This document shows, piece after piece, positions 21,901 through 31,650 of a DNA stretch of 64,000 bases (the first letter of the stretch is position 1; the number at the start of each line of letters is the position of its first letter). The position numbers were made by a program, and so were the translations under genes. The notes beneath the pieces are model-generated. The model did no database searches. It was not told the origin of the DNA and worked only from the letters and a program-made list of their open reading frames with translations. Origin of the DNA: Panorpa germanica (taxonomy: Eukaryota > Arthropoda > Insecta > Mecoptera > Panorpidae); NCBI GenBank assembly GCA_963678705.1, contig OY783206.1, forward strand, positions 26,981,807 to 27,045,806. The letters are read 5' to 3'.

Positions 21901-24142
21901 GTTAATCATGCAAGAGCTTTGGTTTTTGAAAATAGATTGGGACGCACCGCTGCCTGACAAACAATTACAGATGTGGGAAAAGTTCCTTAATGGTCTAAAG
22001 ATAGCAGACAGCATTTCAATAGATCGACTTATAAAGGAGGAAAATTTTGTCACTGCAGAATTAATAGGCTATGCAGACGCATCTATGAAGGCGTACGGGT
22101 GCTGCCTATATTTAAGAACCATTACAGCAAATGACAACGTAAAAACAAAATTAATTTGTGCCAAGTCTCGTGTGGCTCCACTAGGTAAGGTACTTACAAT
22201 AACCCAACTAGAGCTAAATAGTGCAGTTTTGTTGGCACAACTTGCGGTTAGAGTTAGTAATTTACTCAAAACTAGATTGGAACATAGACTTTTCCTTTAT
22301 TGTGATTCCAAAATAGTCCTTGCTTGGATTCAAGCGGACAAATTAAAAACCAATATCTATGTTAATAACAGAGTAAAGAAAATAACAGAGCTCACAGATA
22401 AATTCTCTTGGTACTATGTAAAATCAGCTGATAACCCAGCTGATATAATTTCTCGTGGTATAGAACCACAACACTTAAAAAATCAAAATCTTTGGTGGAA
22501 CGGTCCCCAGTATCTATCCAATTCTCATTTTAAACATGATCATTATTTTGATTTAAATACAGTACTTCTATCAGACGATGAAGATAAAAACTGTAATGTT
22601 TGTAACATTGAAGTCGAACAAGCACCGTTAATGCTAGACTTGTTTAAAAAATTCTCCAATATCAATAAGCTACAGCGTGTATTAGCTTATGTGTATAGAT
22701 TCTTTAATAATTGTAAAAAGGCAGTACACAGTTCAATTTGTTCTTATCTTACTATTTCTAAAAATAATATTTGTGGACATTTATCTCCACAAGAACTTCA
22801 TAATTCTTTATTAATTATCATTCGCTCAGTTCAAAGGCAAATATTTTTTAAAGAAATAAAATGTCTCCTAGGTGGTATCATTATCAAGACCGGTATAGGT
22901 AATCTCCACCCTTTCATAGACAGCACTGGTTTAATTCGTGTTGGTGGCAGATTGCAAAATGCAGGCATTGCAAAAGATAAAATGCACCCAGTCATACTGC
23001 CAAAGGACAACAATATCACTTCTATCATAATCAAAAATGAGCACTTACGTTTGCTCCATGCTGGTGCTAGATTAGTACTCAGCTCCTTGTCTCAAAAGTT
23101 CTGGATTATCAATGGCATACGGGAGGTCAAAAAGGTACTATACAAATGTGTTATATGTTCACGATTGAAGGCTGAATCTGCTAAACAATTGATGGGTTCT
23201 TTGCCAGCTGACAGAGTTACAGCTACAAGACCATTTCAGCATGTAGGTGTAGATTTTTGTGGACCTTTTAACATAAAGATAGCTCGCATACGTAAACCAT
23301 TGATTACAAAAGGTTACATTTCATTGTTTGTTTGCTTTTCTACAAAGGCCATACACATGGAAGTGGTTTCTGATTTAAGAACTGAAACATTCTTGGCATG
23401 TCTCAATCGTTTTATTTCTAGACGAGGCATGCCTACTAAAATTTATTGTGACAATGCTAAAACATTCAAGGGTGCTGCTAATGAATTAAAAGAGTTGTAT
23501 AATTTACAGACTAATAAGTCTCATAGAAATAATGTTATAAGTTTTTGTAATAATCTATATATAAAATTTATGTTTATACCCAGTTATGCTCCTGAATTTG
23601 GTGGTATATGGGAAGCAGGGGTCAAAAGTGTGAAGCACCACCTTAAGAGAGTAGTGGGTAATTTGGCCTTAACTTATGAAGAATTAAATTCAGTTGTCAT
23701 ACAGATTGAAGGTGTGCTAAACTCAAGACCACTGCTTCCACTAAGCCCAAATGAATATAAGTATTTGACTCCAGCACATTTTCTAATTGGCACTGCTCTG
23801 ATTGAATACCCTGAAGTTAATTTAACAGAGGTACCAGTCAATCGTCTTAAGTTTTGGAATATTGTTAAAAAACTAAAACAAGACTTTTGGCAAGCTTGGT
23901 CAAAGGATTATCTCACACAGCTTCAGAGCCGTCCCAAGTGGAAATATGCTAATGAAAACCTGAAAGAAGGTGATTTAGTCATTGTAAAGAATTTAAACTC
24001 ACCCCCATTAAATTGGCCAATGGCCAGAATAACAAAGGTCTTTTTTGGTAAAGATGGAAAGGTGAGAGTGGCGGAAATAAAAATCGGTGATAAGATCTAC
24101 AACAGACCCATCACAAAATTGTGTAGATTACCACTGAATTGA
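18962..24142 (+). CDS. Gag-Pol polyprotein of the BEL/Pao element
   Basis: A single frame of 1,726 codons. In order: a Gag region (residues 1 to about 300); Cys/His knuckles from about residue 314; an aspartic protease with LDSGSQAS (Asp about 433); a BEL-type reverse transcriptase with YVDD at about 862; RNase H with GYADAS (Asp about 1039); and an integrase with a zinc-binding N-terminal part and catalytic Asp about 1431, Asp about 1497 and Glu about 1551. A C-terminal domain with WPMARI and a PxTKLCxLP-like ending is typical of BEL/Pao proteins. Fusion of Gag and Pol in one frame is usual in this family. No envelope gene is seen. The frame looks whole. Confidence 0.92.
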   Translation: MEGLKRLKTARTTAKGSISRMDNYVSDARALESGTVELLEAKKEKLMATYQTYELTQSSILEIDEQDDEDIEDVEEKYFNILAKLNASITKLKEVNRPTCPSLVASKLPAVEIPTFDGKDITRFRPFYELFQAVVHNNASLSDVQRLFYLRKYLLDEALSIIINLPLVNSSYKEALDLLLARYENKARLITNHINILLDIPNMQKGTAMAIRAFLCQVKQQLQALKNLDEPVDKWDMILISILCRKLDLLTSRNFHMERNVDKLPTMAEFISFLEKRAIALEDSSPYKSMSNDKNYKEYSYSRVSNVTTRYNLACRYCNMDHPIFRCPKFKMAPLESRNSFVQEHKLCSLCLKAHSGRCSLENNYKCHKCKGMHSKLLCDKTDAGSLAGKTTESPVVMCCSNDSVGGTILLPTMKVKIIDNFGREFLVRALLDSGSQASLVTAELLKELRLRTNTQPSKIIGIGNKATKLYHSAIINIQSNYNRNINHKVNCHVVESITTHLPQIFIDTSKVIFPKNIKLADEQYNVPSKISLLLGADVYFAILLGGCIKLNNGSVLQNTTFGYVVAGKLHNQFNYNVINEPKMFQNQNNYSSNIIVSNFAISDHTTLENVMGQFWMTEKVPEKTDKFTEEYLKAEHIFKNSVLLENNTFTVDLPLVSPVNELELGDSFSVALQRFCVLENRFKRNPSLLKVYKKFIDQYIEMGHAREIDINSYDVYNTPNYFLAHHAVTNDDSKTTKLRVVFDGSMRSKNKISLNDVMLNGPVVQGELFDILLLFRTYVYTIVCDIEKMFRCILTNDTYNVLQNILWRDDPGKPISCLQIKTVTYGLKSSTFLATRCLIELAHRYKHKYPLAARAMCHNTYVDDVIVGCDDVEELSELKSQLIGLLQLGNFKLHKWSSNHPPVLDDISSDKKYINELDLNKSAIIKTLGLKYNVILDTFTFKCPNTNSNNLNTKRKVLSFIGTLFDPLGLIGPIIVVAKLIMQELWFLKIDWDAPLPDKQLQMWEKFLNGLKIADSISIDRLIKEENFVTAELIGYADASMKAYGCCLYLRTITANDNVKTKLICAKSRVAPLGKVLTITQLELNSAVLLAQLAVRVSNLLKTRLEHRLFLYCDSKIVLAWIQADKLKTNIYVNNRVKKITELTDKFSWYYVKSADNPADIISRGIEPQHLKNQNLWWNGPQYLSNSHFKHDHYFDLNTVLLSDDEDKNCNVCNIEVEQAPLMLDLFKKFSNINKLQRVLAYVYRFFNNCKKAVHSSICSYLTISKNNICGHLSPQELHNSLLIIIRSVQRQIFFKEIKCLLGGIIIKTGIGNLHPFIDSTGLIRVGGRLQNAGIAKDKMHPVILPKDNNITSIIIKNEHLRLLHAGARLVLSSLSQKFWIINGIREVKKVLYKCVICSRLKAESAKQLMGSLPADRVTATRPFQHVGVDFCGPFNIKIARIRKPLITKGYISLFVCFSTKAIHMEVVSDLRTETFLACLNRFISRRGMPTKIYCDNAKTFKGAANELKELYNLQTNKSHRNNVISFCNNLYIKFMFIPSYAPEFGGIWEAGVKSVKHHLKRVVGNLALTYEELNSVVIQIEGVLNSRPLLPLSPNEYKYLTPAHFLIGTALIEYPEVNLTEVPVNRLKFWNIVKKLKQDFWQAWSKDYLTQLQSRPKWKYANENLKEGDLVIVKNLNSPPLNWPMARITKVFFGKDGKVRVAEIKIGDKIYNRPITKLCRLPLN

Positions 24143-24373
24143 TTGTTGTGTACATTATGCAAATGATAATGTATGCTAAAATGTTAATTACGTTTTCTGT
24201 TATCTTTAGAATAATTGTTATTTTGTTTTATTTTATATTATTCTCATACAATTATGTAGACTATCATAGATTTAAGAAGTTTGTAAATTTATGTAGCTCT
24301 ATGTATTAATGTATTTTTATATATATTTTAAGTTGGTTGTGGGATCAGCTACGTTCTGCTGGCTGGTAATTTA

Positions 24374-24702
24374 TGTTCAGTACAAAATTAGCACAGAACA
24401 TAAAATGTGTCTCTGTTGACATTCTAGTTTAATATTGTATTGTTGTCTCTGGTAGAAATCTTACTCAGGGCAACACAGCGACGTGTTGGGCAACACAACG
24501 ACGACTGCTGTGCACGCTACAGCCGTATGGCATTCGAGTCAGTCGTGTTTTGGCTTTTGCACTGTCGTAGCATGATTCGCAACCATTTTATATTACAAGA
24601 ATTTGTGGTTAAATTTATATTAAAAAGTGTAAAATTATTTTATCATTAAACAATTGAATAATTATTCAATCTACAAATACTCGCATGGTTTTATTTCGTA
24701 CA
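24374..24702 (+). repeat. 3' LTR of the BEL/Pao element
   Basis: 329 bp, apparently identical to the left LTR and followed by the second ATTGG copy. Confidence 0.9.
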
Positions 24703-24707
24703 ATTGG
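24703..24707. repeat. Target-site duplication, right copy (ATTGG)
   Basis: Matches 17973-17977. Confidence 0.85.
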
Positions 24708-25205
24708 AAATTGAAAATCTATTGAACATTTTTTGATCAAGGTTTGGTTTGTATTTGTGTTTCTTTTAATTATACTATTATCAAAGATAGTAAATATATT
24801 GTACTATTTAGGTAAAAACAAATATTGACACAGGACAATAAATATGAAACTATCAAACGTCAGTGGCAGAATATGTCCGAATGATATTTGTCGAATATTT
24901 GGTCCTCGTATAAATTTTGAGCAAACACGCATACATTTTATGTAATCATTCACGTTCGAGAATTAATGTGTTTATATTGATTAAATCACACATGTTAGAA
25001 TTCACTTGTGCTATCCATTTCACTATCAATCAACATTTTTCCGATGCAAAATCATGATTAATGCTTAAAATTTATTGACAAAATTTTTGGTTCGGTGGGG
25101 AAATTTCAAGAGTAATAATTTGCTAAACGTTCAAACCACGACACAATAACAGTGATATTCTTAAATTTGACTTTATTACAATAAAAAATGTCATTTACAT
25201 TATCA

Positions 25206-25280
25206 CTTACCGTATTTTGATCTTGAAATGTTTCTACATTTGATTTATATTTGACAGCTTGTGTATTTATAGGTTATATT
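25206..25280 (-). promoter_or_regulatory. Conserved promoter / first-exon module of the gene at 16968
   Basis: The minus strand has AATATAACCTATAAATACAC (TATA-like), AAGCTGTCAAATATAAATC, CATTTCAAG and AAATACG with donor GTAAGTGATAATG. The exon boundary is at 25210/25211. No other finger ORF lies between it and 17786, so it belongs to the gene interrupted by the retrotransposon. Confidence 0.7.
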
Positions 25281-25925
25281 AAGAGTACGTACTTGCAAAC
25301 TCATTGCTTGTACAGAAAACATATTTTACAACGCTTTCATTTTTATTCAACGCAAATCGGTTTTATTTTAAAACATTAAGAAAAATGCTATTCTTTTTTT
25401 TAATATTTTGTATAAAATATATGCAAATTATAGCGGAGTTTTCTCTGCAAACGTCAAAATTCTGTTGTGGCTGTTCACTCTTATTTACAATTCATGTATT
25501 CCTCTAACAACTTTTGTTTGATTGATTTGATAAATCGTTCTGAAATTTATGGCTGTTGATGACACAGAAGCCCAAGACATTTTCACTTACGTCAACTGCT
25601 GTAGTTCTGGGTTTGATTGTGTTCAAAATAAATTCATCATGCTATCTCATAATCATAAAACTTATGAGGCAGCAGTGGAATTACACATATGAGGCCACGA
25701 CACCATTCATTCTGCATCGGAAATAAGGCGAAATTATATAATATAAAAGATTTGTCCATGAAAAGATTAACAAAATGAAATTTAAAATCCTTTTACCCTA
25801 AAGAAAATATCAAATTTAAAATACAAATGGCACCATTTCGGAAAAATAAATTTATATTATTACTTATATATGAATTAATTTTACATTTTCATTATTTTTA
25901 GTACTTACGAATATTTAACTAATAC
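25281..25925. other. Intergenic stretch
   Basis: No gene is recognised. The sequence is AT-rich, with only a short cluster-unit similarity near 25770-25850. Confidence 0.35.
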
Positions 25926-25990
25926 CATGCAAGCTAGGTTGCAGATATTTCAGGCGCAACAATCTATAATGGCTCAGCTGCTTAAACATT
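25926..25990 (-). other. Downstream module of the gene at 26246
   Basis: The minus strand reads VAPEISAT after stops, matching the module core; decayed in this copy. Confidence 0.3.
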
Positions 25991-26245
25991 ATTTTAGTGT
26001 ATTCCAGGTTTCCATTATTCTTAATGGCAACGTGAATTATACACAGTGAGGGAACATTTTGCTTTTAAATTAAGAGAAAATTATATTTATTTTTATGACA
26101 TGTTTATTAAAACAATAATGGCTTGAAAAATTTAATTAAATAATATATTGTTAATTTTACAAAATTGTGTTCAATGTCTTACAAAAGAAGCCTTTTTTTC
26201 AAATCATTTATATAATTCCTTTTATCAAAAACCTAATTGAAAACA

Positions 26246-27730
26246 TCAAACGACCAACTTAGTTTTGTGTATATTTGATTTATGTTTGTCTAGATTACCT
26301 TTATGATTAAAAGTCTTGTTACAAAAGCTACAGGAATAAGGCTTTTCTCCTGTATGAAGTCTCTTATGGATTTCCAGGGTACCCTTCTGAGCAAAAGACT
26401 TATTGCAAACGTTGCACAAATATGGCTTTTCTCCCGTGTGCAATTCTTTGTGCATCTCAAGGCTACCTTTTTGAGTAAATGACTTGTTACAAAAATCACA
26501 TGAATACGGCTTTTCTCCAGTGTGCTTACGTTTATGAGAATGAAGACTACCTTTATAAGGAAAAGACTTGTTGCAAATGTCACACGAATATGGCTTTTCT
26601 CCCGAATGTTGTTGTTTATGAATTACAAGACTACCCTTAAGAGCAAAAGACTTGTTGCAAATCTCACACGAATATGGCTTTTCTCCAGTATGTGTACGTT
26701 TGTGGGTATTAAGGTTACCGAGATAAGGAAAAACTTTATTACAGACATCACATGCATATTGCGCTAAGCCTGTATGTTGTTGTTTATGAACTAAAAGCGT
26801 AGCCCTTAAAGAAAATGACTCGTTACAAACGTCACATGAATATGGCTTTTCTCCCGTATGCGTTCTTATGTGAGCATCAAGACTGCCTTTGTAAGGGTAA
26901 GACTTGCTGCAAATATCACATGAATACGGTTTCTCTCCAGTGTGTTTTCGTTTGTGAACTTTAAGGATACTATTATCAACAAATATTTTGTTACAAACGT
27001 CACATGAAACAAAATCAGGGACTTTCTTCCTGTGCAATCGTTTGTGCACATTTAAGCTATTTCTATCAGGTAAAATCTCGTTACAAACGTCACATGGATA
27101 TTTCTCCGCGTGGTGCAACTTTTTGTGAGTTTTAACACAACTCCTCCGAGCGAAAGATTTGTTACAAACATTACAAGAATAAGGCTTTTCACCTGTATGG
27201 ATTAGTTTGTGGGTATCAAGGCTACTCTTATTAGCGCAAGACTGACCACAAAACTCACAGACATTAGTGTCTACTTTGTGATTTCTTTTGTGATAATTAA
27301 GACTACTCTTTTGAGTAAAAGACTTGTTGCATATATCACAGGAGAAACGCTCAACTGATGACGTAACAGGATCTACGTACGTATAACGTTCTAAAGCTTG
27401 TTCTATATCGACATTCTGTTCTTCATTATCAAATTGTTTGCAGTCAGGGTTGGCTTCCAGGTGTTCCTCCAATATTTTCGCGTTTTTGCAGTAAGTTGAG
27501 CAGGTGGTACAGTACAGGCCTGTCGAATACTCCACCTCTTCGTACTTTACACAATTAGCACCAGATTCATTTTGTGAACATCCTGGTGCTATATGATCTT
27601 CAATTTCTTCTTTACATTCTAGTTTGATATGAATTTCATCAATTTCAGCAACACGGTACGCTTCAGATTCTATTTTAATATCATTTTTGTTGTCCATGAT
27701 TAGACCAGGCATAGCTTCCGTCTTTTCCAT
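26246..27730 (-). CDS. C2H2 zinc-finger protein, 13 fingers plus C2HC knuckle (largest of the cluster)
   Basis: The 494-residue product starts at MEKTEAMPG; the acceptor CTTGCAG lies a few bases upstream. The N-terminus holds psi-K-x-E-like motifs (IKIE, IKLE) in acidic sequence. An intact C2HC knuckle (YCTTCSTYC, C-x2-C-x12-H-x6-C) follows at about residues 72-100. Thirteen C2H2 fingers run to the C-terminus. Several of fingers 1-5 have irregular linkers (KVDTN, HHAEK, RKKVPDF), whereas most of the later ones use TGEKP. The last finger has H-x4-H spacing and the tail is KTKLVV. The promoter module is only about 150 bases upstream of the ATG. Nuclear DNA binding is inferred from the fingers; no other domain is recognised. 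Confidence 0.9.
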   Translation of the reverse strand: MEKTEAMPGLIMDNKNDIKIESEAYRVAEIDEIHIKLECKEEIEDHIAPGCSQNESGANCVKYEEVEYSTGLYCTTCSTYCKNAKILEEHLEANPDCKQFDNEEQNVDIEQALERYTYVDPVTSSVERFSCDICNKSFTQKSSLNYHKRNHKVDTNVCEFCGQSCANKSSLDTHKLIHTGEKPYSCNVCNKSFARRSCVKTHKKLHHAEKYPCDVCNEILPDRNSLNVHKRLHRKKVPDFVSCDVCNKIFVDNSILKVHKRKHTGEKPYSCDICSKSYPYKGSLDAHIRTHTGEKPYSCDVCNESFSLRATLLVHKQQHTGLAQYACDVCNKVFPYLGNLNTHKRTHTGEKPYSCEICNKSFALKGSLVIHKQQHSGEKPYSCDICNKSFPYKGSLHSHKRKHTGEKPYSCDFCNKSFTQKGSLEMHKELHTGEKPYLCNVCNKSFAQKGTLEIHKRLHTGEKPYSCSFCNKTFNHKGNLDKHKSNIHKTKLVV

Positions 27731-27881
27731 TTCAGCTGCAAGTTTTTGTAGCTGCTGAGGATTATAATTTAATTTTATTTGTGAAGTTTGTAAAATAAAT
27801 TTAATCCAGTTTTAATAAAGTATCATCATGGGACACGTAATAATTTGTGTTTTCTGTAGAGATTTATATTAGACATTATGA

Positions 27882-27953
27882 CTTACCGTATTTAACCTTC
27901 AAATGTATCAAACGTTTGATTTGTTTGACAACTTGTAACTCATAGGTTATATT
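27882..27953 (-). promoter_or_regulatory. Conserved promoter / first-exon module of the gene at 26246
   Basis: The minus strand has AATATAACCTATGAGTTACA, AGTTGTCAAACAAATC, CATTTGAAGGTTAAATACG and donor GTAAGTCATAATG. The boundary is at 27886/27887. The TATA-like box is weaker than in the neighbours. Confidence 0.6.
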
Positions 27954-28320
27954 CGTAATCGATTCGTACAACGATCCTTTTTATTTTTATATAAAATACA
28001 AATTTAAATAATTGAAAATTGATATTGTTTCATCTGAAAACATCAACAGAGATTACCCTTCAACAGAGATGTCCAACCAGTATCAATTTTACAGAAGTTA
28101 ACTAAAGAATATCAAAAAACCATGTGGGCGTGGTTTTCATTTTATAATTTGTAATATTCAATCCAAAATTCATAAATAATATTTTTATATTTGAGCATCA
28201 TCATTTACATTTTTACAATATTTACTTATATAACCTGCATACATTTTTCAGTTATAATTTTTTTTATTTCTTGTTTATGAACATCAAACAGGACGATTGT
28301 TTTATTTGTTCCCTTGTTCA

Positions 28321-28449
28321 AATATTTAATTGCTATATCTCCGCGAACATTTTAATATTTAATAAAATAGAAACGCAAATATACATTTATTAACATCTAT
28401 TTCAATCAACAATTAAAAAATGAACCCCTAAAAAATGAGTTCACAAACC
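28321..28449 (-). repeat. Fragment of a dispersed inverted-repeat element
   Basis: On the minus strand it runs from TTTGTGAACTCATTTTTTAG through GTTGATTGAAATAGATGTTA to GCGGAGATATAGCAATTAAA. The interior matches the element at 58514-59104; the outer end matches family R2. Confidence 0.5.
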
Positions 28450-28469
28450 TATTGCTAAATTATGTGTAA

Positions 28470-28545
28470 CTTAAGTCGCATAAGCTTCAGGCGCTTCTTT
28501 CCCTAATATATCGAGTTGCTTAAGCCTTGTTTGCGTTTGTTTCAA
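28470..28545 (-). other. Downstream module of the gene at 28837
   Basis: The minus strand contains EEAPEAYAT in the expected position. No acceptor is visible and it is probably decayed. Confidence 0.25.
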
Positions 28546-28724
28546 GGTTTGCACTCTTTCATTATTTTTAAAGGGTAACACCACTTTGACAGAATATTTT
28601 TTGTAAATTAAAGAATGATTTTTTTGTACTTAACGTTTTCAGAGCTACAACAACTGCTTTTGTTCCTGTTATAAAATATGAAAATGAAATTAAACAAGTT
28701 TTCTGTTTCATAAAATACTTTCGT

Positions 28725-28836
28725 AAGACTGGTTACAAATATAACACAAGAAGATACACTGTCCAGTAGGCTTATTTAAGTCAGGCTGCCCTGTGTGCAT
28801 TTTTGTCATTCCTTTCACAAAACGATAAGACTAAAG
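28725..28836 (-). pseudogene. Decayed fingers beyond the stop of the gene at 28837
   Basis: On the minus strand a MHTG word and then a broken finger start (SCV-IF-NQSY across frames) follow the stop. The ORF has lost at least one or two terminal fingers. Confidence 0.4.
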
Positions 28837-29718
28837 CTAGACTGCAGTATGTACACGTTTATGTTTGTGCAGGCTAACTTTATAAGGAAAAGACTTGTCG
28901 CAAATGTGACATGAGTACGGCATTAATCCCGCATGTTGTTGTTTGTGAATAACCAGGTTACTTTTTTGAGTAAATAACTTATCGCAAATGTCACATGAAT
29001 ACGGCTTTTCTCCTGTATGTGTACGTTTATGATAATTAAAACTATTTTTATAAGGAAAAGTCTTGTTGCAAATGTCACATGAATACAATTTTTCTCCTGT
29101 ATGGGTACGTTTGTGATAATTCAGACTAGTTTTATAGAGAAAAGACTTGTTGCAAATGTCACATGAAAAGAGCTTTACTCCCGTGTGCTGTTCCTTGTGA
29201 ATACCAAGGTTAAATTTATTAGTAAATGACTTGTTACAAATGTTACACAAATACGGCTGCTCTCCGGTGTGCGTTACTTTATGTCGAATAAGGTTACTCT
29301 TTTTAGTAAATGACTTGTTACAAACATCACATGAATACGTCATTTCTCCCGTGTGCGTACGCCTGTGAGTATTAAGGCTGCTCTTATGAGAAAAGGCTTT
29401 ATTGCATATGTCACAGGTATAACCTTCAACACTCCGCCCCCCATTCTGTAATTGTTTGCTTAAAGGATTGGATTCAAAAGCATTCGAGTCTTCACAATAA
29501 GTGGTCTCTGCCTTCTCGTACTTTATATGGTTCTCCACAGTTTCATCTTGTGGACTTTCTGGTGCAATATATTCACCAACGTCCTCTTTGCTTTCTATTT
29601 TAATATAAATTTCATCAATTTCAACAACACTGTTCACTTCGGTTTCTATTTTAATGTTATTTTTATTGTCCAGAAATATATCAGACATAGATTCTGTCTT
29701 GACATCCGTGTTTTCCAT
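28837..29718 (-). CDS. C2H2 zinc-finger protein, 7 fingers
   Basis: The 293-residue product starts at MENTDVKTES, with the acceptor TTTTATTATAG just upstream. The N-terminus carries IKIE twice in an acidic context (EIDEIYIKIESKEDV). The knuckle is reduced to TYCEDSNAFESNP. Seven C2H2 fingers with TGEKP, TGEQP or TGVKL linkers follow, and the protein ends just after the last histidine pair (VHTAV). Relic finger sequence continues downstream, so this is a shortened member. The promoter module lies at 30127-30200, leaving a 5' intron of about 410 bases. Probable nuclear DNA-binding protein. Confidence 0.88.
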   Translation of the reverse strand: MENTDVKTESMSDIFLDNKNNIKIETEVNSVVEIDEIYIKIESKEDVGEYIAPESPQDETVENHIKYEKAETTYCEDSNAFESNPLSKQLQNGGRSVEGYTCDICNKAFSHKSSLNTHRRTHTGEMTYSCDVCNKSFTKKSNLIRHKVTHTGEQPYLCNICNKSFTNKFNLGIHKEQHTGVKLFSCDICNKSFLYKTSLNYHKRTHTGEKLYSCDICNKTFPYKNSFNYHKRTHTGEKPYSCDICDKLFTQKSNLVIHKQQHAGLMPYSCHICDKSFPYKVSLHKHKRVHTAV

Positions 29719-30126
29719 TTCCACTATAATAAAAACAATTAACTGATTATCTAAACAAATGCAATAACTAAAAACATAACATACAAACAACAAATATTAC
29801 TAAAAAAATGTATACTATAAACAAATCACGATTATTAATTCGCAAAATACATTTTGAGAATCGTAAGTTTATATCTTTTGATGAAAATTTGTACGTACTT
29901 CTATTTGTGTAAATATTAAATAATATGGAAGCGTTTCTCTTTTAGTTACATCATTTCTGAAAGCAGTTATCACAAATCACAAAAAAATATTACGCTGGTC
30001 TGACGTGAGATAATAAAATTGAACGTTATTGAACTAAAGAGCAGTAGTTTTTTTATAAGATTCAAAACAAAGGCTATGCCTGTATCGAATAATTATTCAT
30101 TTAGCTCTTAACATTGGACATTATCA

Positions 30127-30200
30127 CTTACCGTGTTTATTCCTTCAAATGTTTTTACTTTGGATTTATATTTGACAGCTTGTGTATTTACAGGTTATAT
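30127..30200 (-). promoter_or_regulatory. Conserved promoter / first-exon module of the gene at 28837
   Basis: The minus strand has ATATAACCTGTAAATACACA, AAGCTGTCAAATATAAATCC, CATTTGAAGGAATAAACACG and donor GTAAGTGATAATG. The boundary is at 30131/30132. Confidence 0.68.
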
Positions 30201-30914
30201 GAGAAGTACATGCACCTACAAACTTATTAGTTGTACAACATACATTTATTACAACAACATATTATTAGTTTTACTTTAAAAACTTTAGGTATATGTTAAT
30301 AGTGTATTTATTTCTAGATAAGATACAAATTAAAATCGAGGGTTAACAATCCATTTGTCTGAGGCTGTTCCAAACAAATAAGAAACAAGTAAAGTCCTAT
30401 AACTTCAACTTGAACTATACCAACTTTCAACATCTTCAAATCGACGAGTTTTCGATTAATTTCAAATTAAATGAACCAGTGTTTTTGTTACTAAAGAAAA
30501 CTACTTCAATACAATTAAATTTGGTATAATTTTAAGTATTGCTTTAATAATTAAATGGTCAAAAATAACTCATTCTTTTTTTTCATTATATTCATAATAT
30601 TGTAACATTAAAAAATAATTGGACATTTGAGGTTCTGGTAGCCAACTTCAGTAATACATAGTACAGTTTGAGATTTTTTTTTATTTCATAGAAAATACAA
30701 ATTATCAATTTTAAACACAAATGATCCTGATTACACACCACCACAATAACAAATGCTAGTTACTTTATAACATAAGCGCCAAAAATTCCAATTAAATCAA
30801 AAACTTTAGTTTATCACCTGTAATAACAATCTTAATCTAGCATTAAAAAAAAATCGGAGAATAAATTTATAATTACCATACATAAAATTTTTTTTTGTGT
30901 TATTCTAAATTATA
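30201..30914. other. Intergenic stretch with repeat traces
   Basis: No gene. At about 30600-30690 it carries ATAATTGGACATTTGAGGTT, also found at 36705, 43370 and 47720, i.e. part of the R1 repeat. Cluster-unit sequence lies near 30720-30760. Confidence 0.4.
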
Positions 30915-30988
30915 TTTGTAACTTAAGTTGCAGATGCTTCAGGCGTTATAGATTCAATAATGTCTGAAGCTGCCATAAGCCGGCTTCA
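30915..30988 (-). other. Downstream module of the gene at 31651
   Basis: The minus strand reads MAASDIIESITPEASAT then a stop, a clear relative of the copy at 8294-8416. Confidence 0.4.
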
Positions 30989-31650
30989 GGCGATGCGGAG
31001 AACGTTTGATTCAAATGCTTGCCTCCAACGTGGGAGTCAGATATTGGTATATTGACATGGCAAATTACCTACTACACGGTGGAACGAATTGTTGTTAATA
31101 CTATTGACTCTGACACTGTTTAACAAAAACTTTCAAATACAAAACCTTCCTTTGTTGGACGATTCGTGCAGCAGTGCATGACATGTGGATCAAGTGTGTG
31201 GTAGGGGTAGAAAAATCCCTTTGACGCGGGCAAAAGACCGACAACAGCTCGAACTTCTTCCAACGTGAAGGTTGGACACACTTAGTTCCAGCATCGGCCA
31301 CACGATCCGTCCAACGTTGTGTTAAACATATGCGTGTTCGGCTACGAATATTCAATATTCAGGGTACGAATTGCACACAATTGGACAAAAAATCATCATG
31401 AGTTGGTATAGAAGTAGGCAAAGAATATAAGGTAAATGAAAGACTGAAAAATGCCTGACAACTGTAATATAATGCATTCTATTCCTTCAGTTTATCGCAG
31501 TTTTTCAAAATAAAACAACAATGCTTTTCTAAGCAAAACACTGGATAAAAATGTCGCACAAGAAGATATGCTCCCAAGTTACGGATGAACGGATGTACGC
31601 ATTTGTTTTAATCGCGCCAGATTACAATTGTAACTAACGAATCAACATGA
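30989..31650. other. Unassigned stretch, less AT-rich
   Basis: An 84-codon minus frame at 31101-31355 (RTRICLTQRWTDRVADAG within it) is in visibly less AT-rich sequence than its surroundings. It is not recognised and may be a mobile-element fragment. No start context or splice sites support a gene. Confidence 0.3.

Larger units (their letters stand above)
17978..24702 (+). mobile_element. BEL/Pao LTR retrotransposon, looks whole, young
   Basis: About 6.7 kb, bounded by two 329-bp LTRs beginning TGTTCAG and ending CGTACA and flanked by a 5-bp direct duplication. One uninterrupted Gag-Pol frame lies between them. The LTRs appear identical by eye, implying recent insertion. It lies antisense within the 5' intron of the finger gene at 16968. 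Confidence 0.92.

Noticed and set aside
19111-23034. Minus-strand frames across the BEL/Pao element.
   Set aside because: They are complements of the Gag-Pol frame.
18044-24649. Identical 69-codon frames in both LTRs.
   Set aside because: They are a by-product of LTR identity, with no coding evidence.
31101-31355. 84-codon minus frame in a less AT-rich patch.
   Set aside because: Not recognised and not part of any visible gene; reported only as an unassigned stretch.
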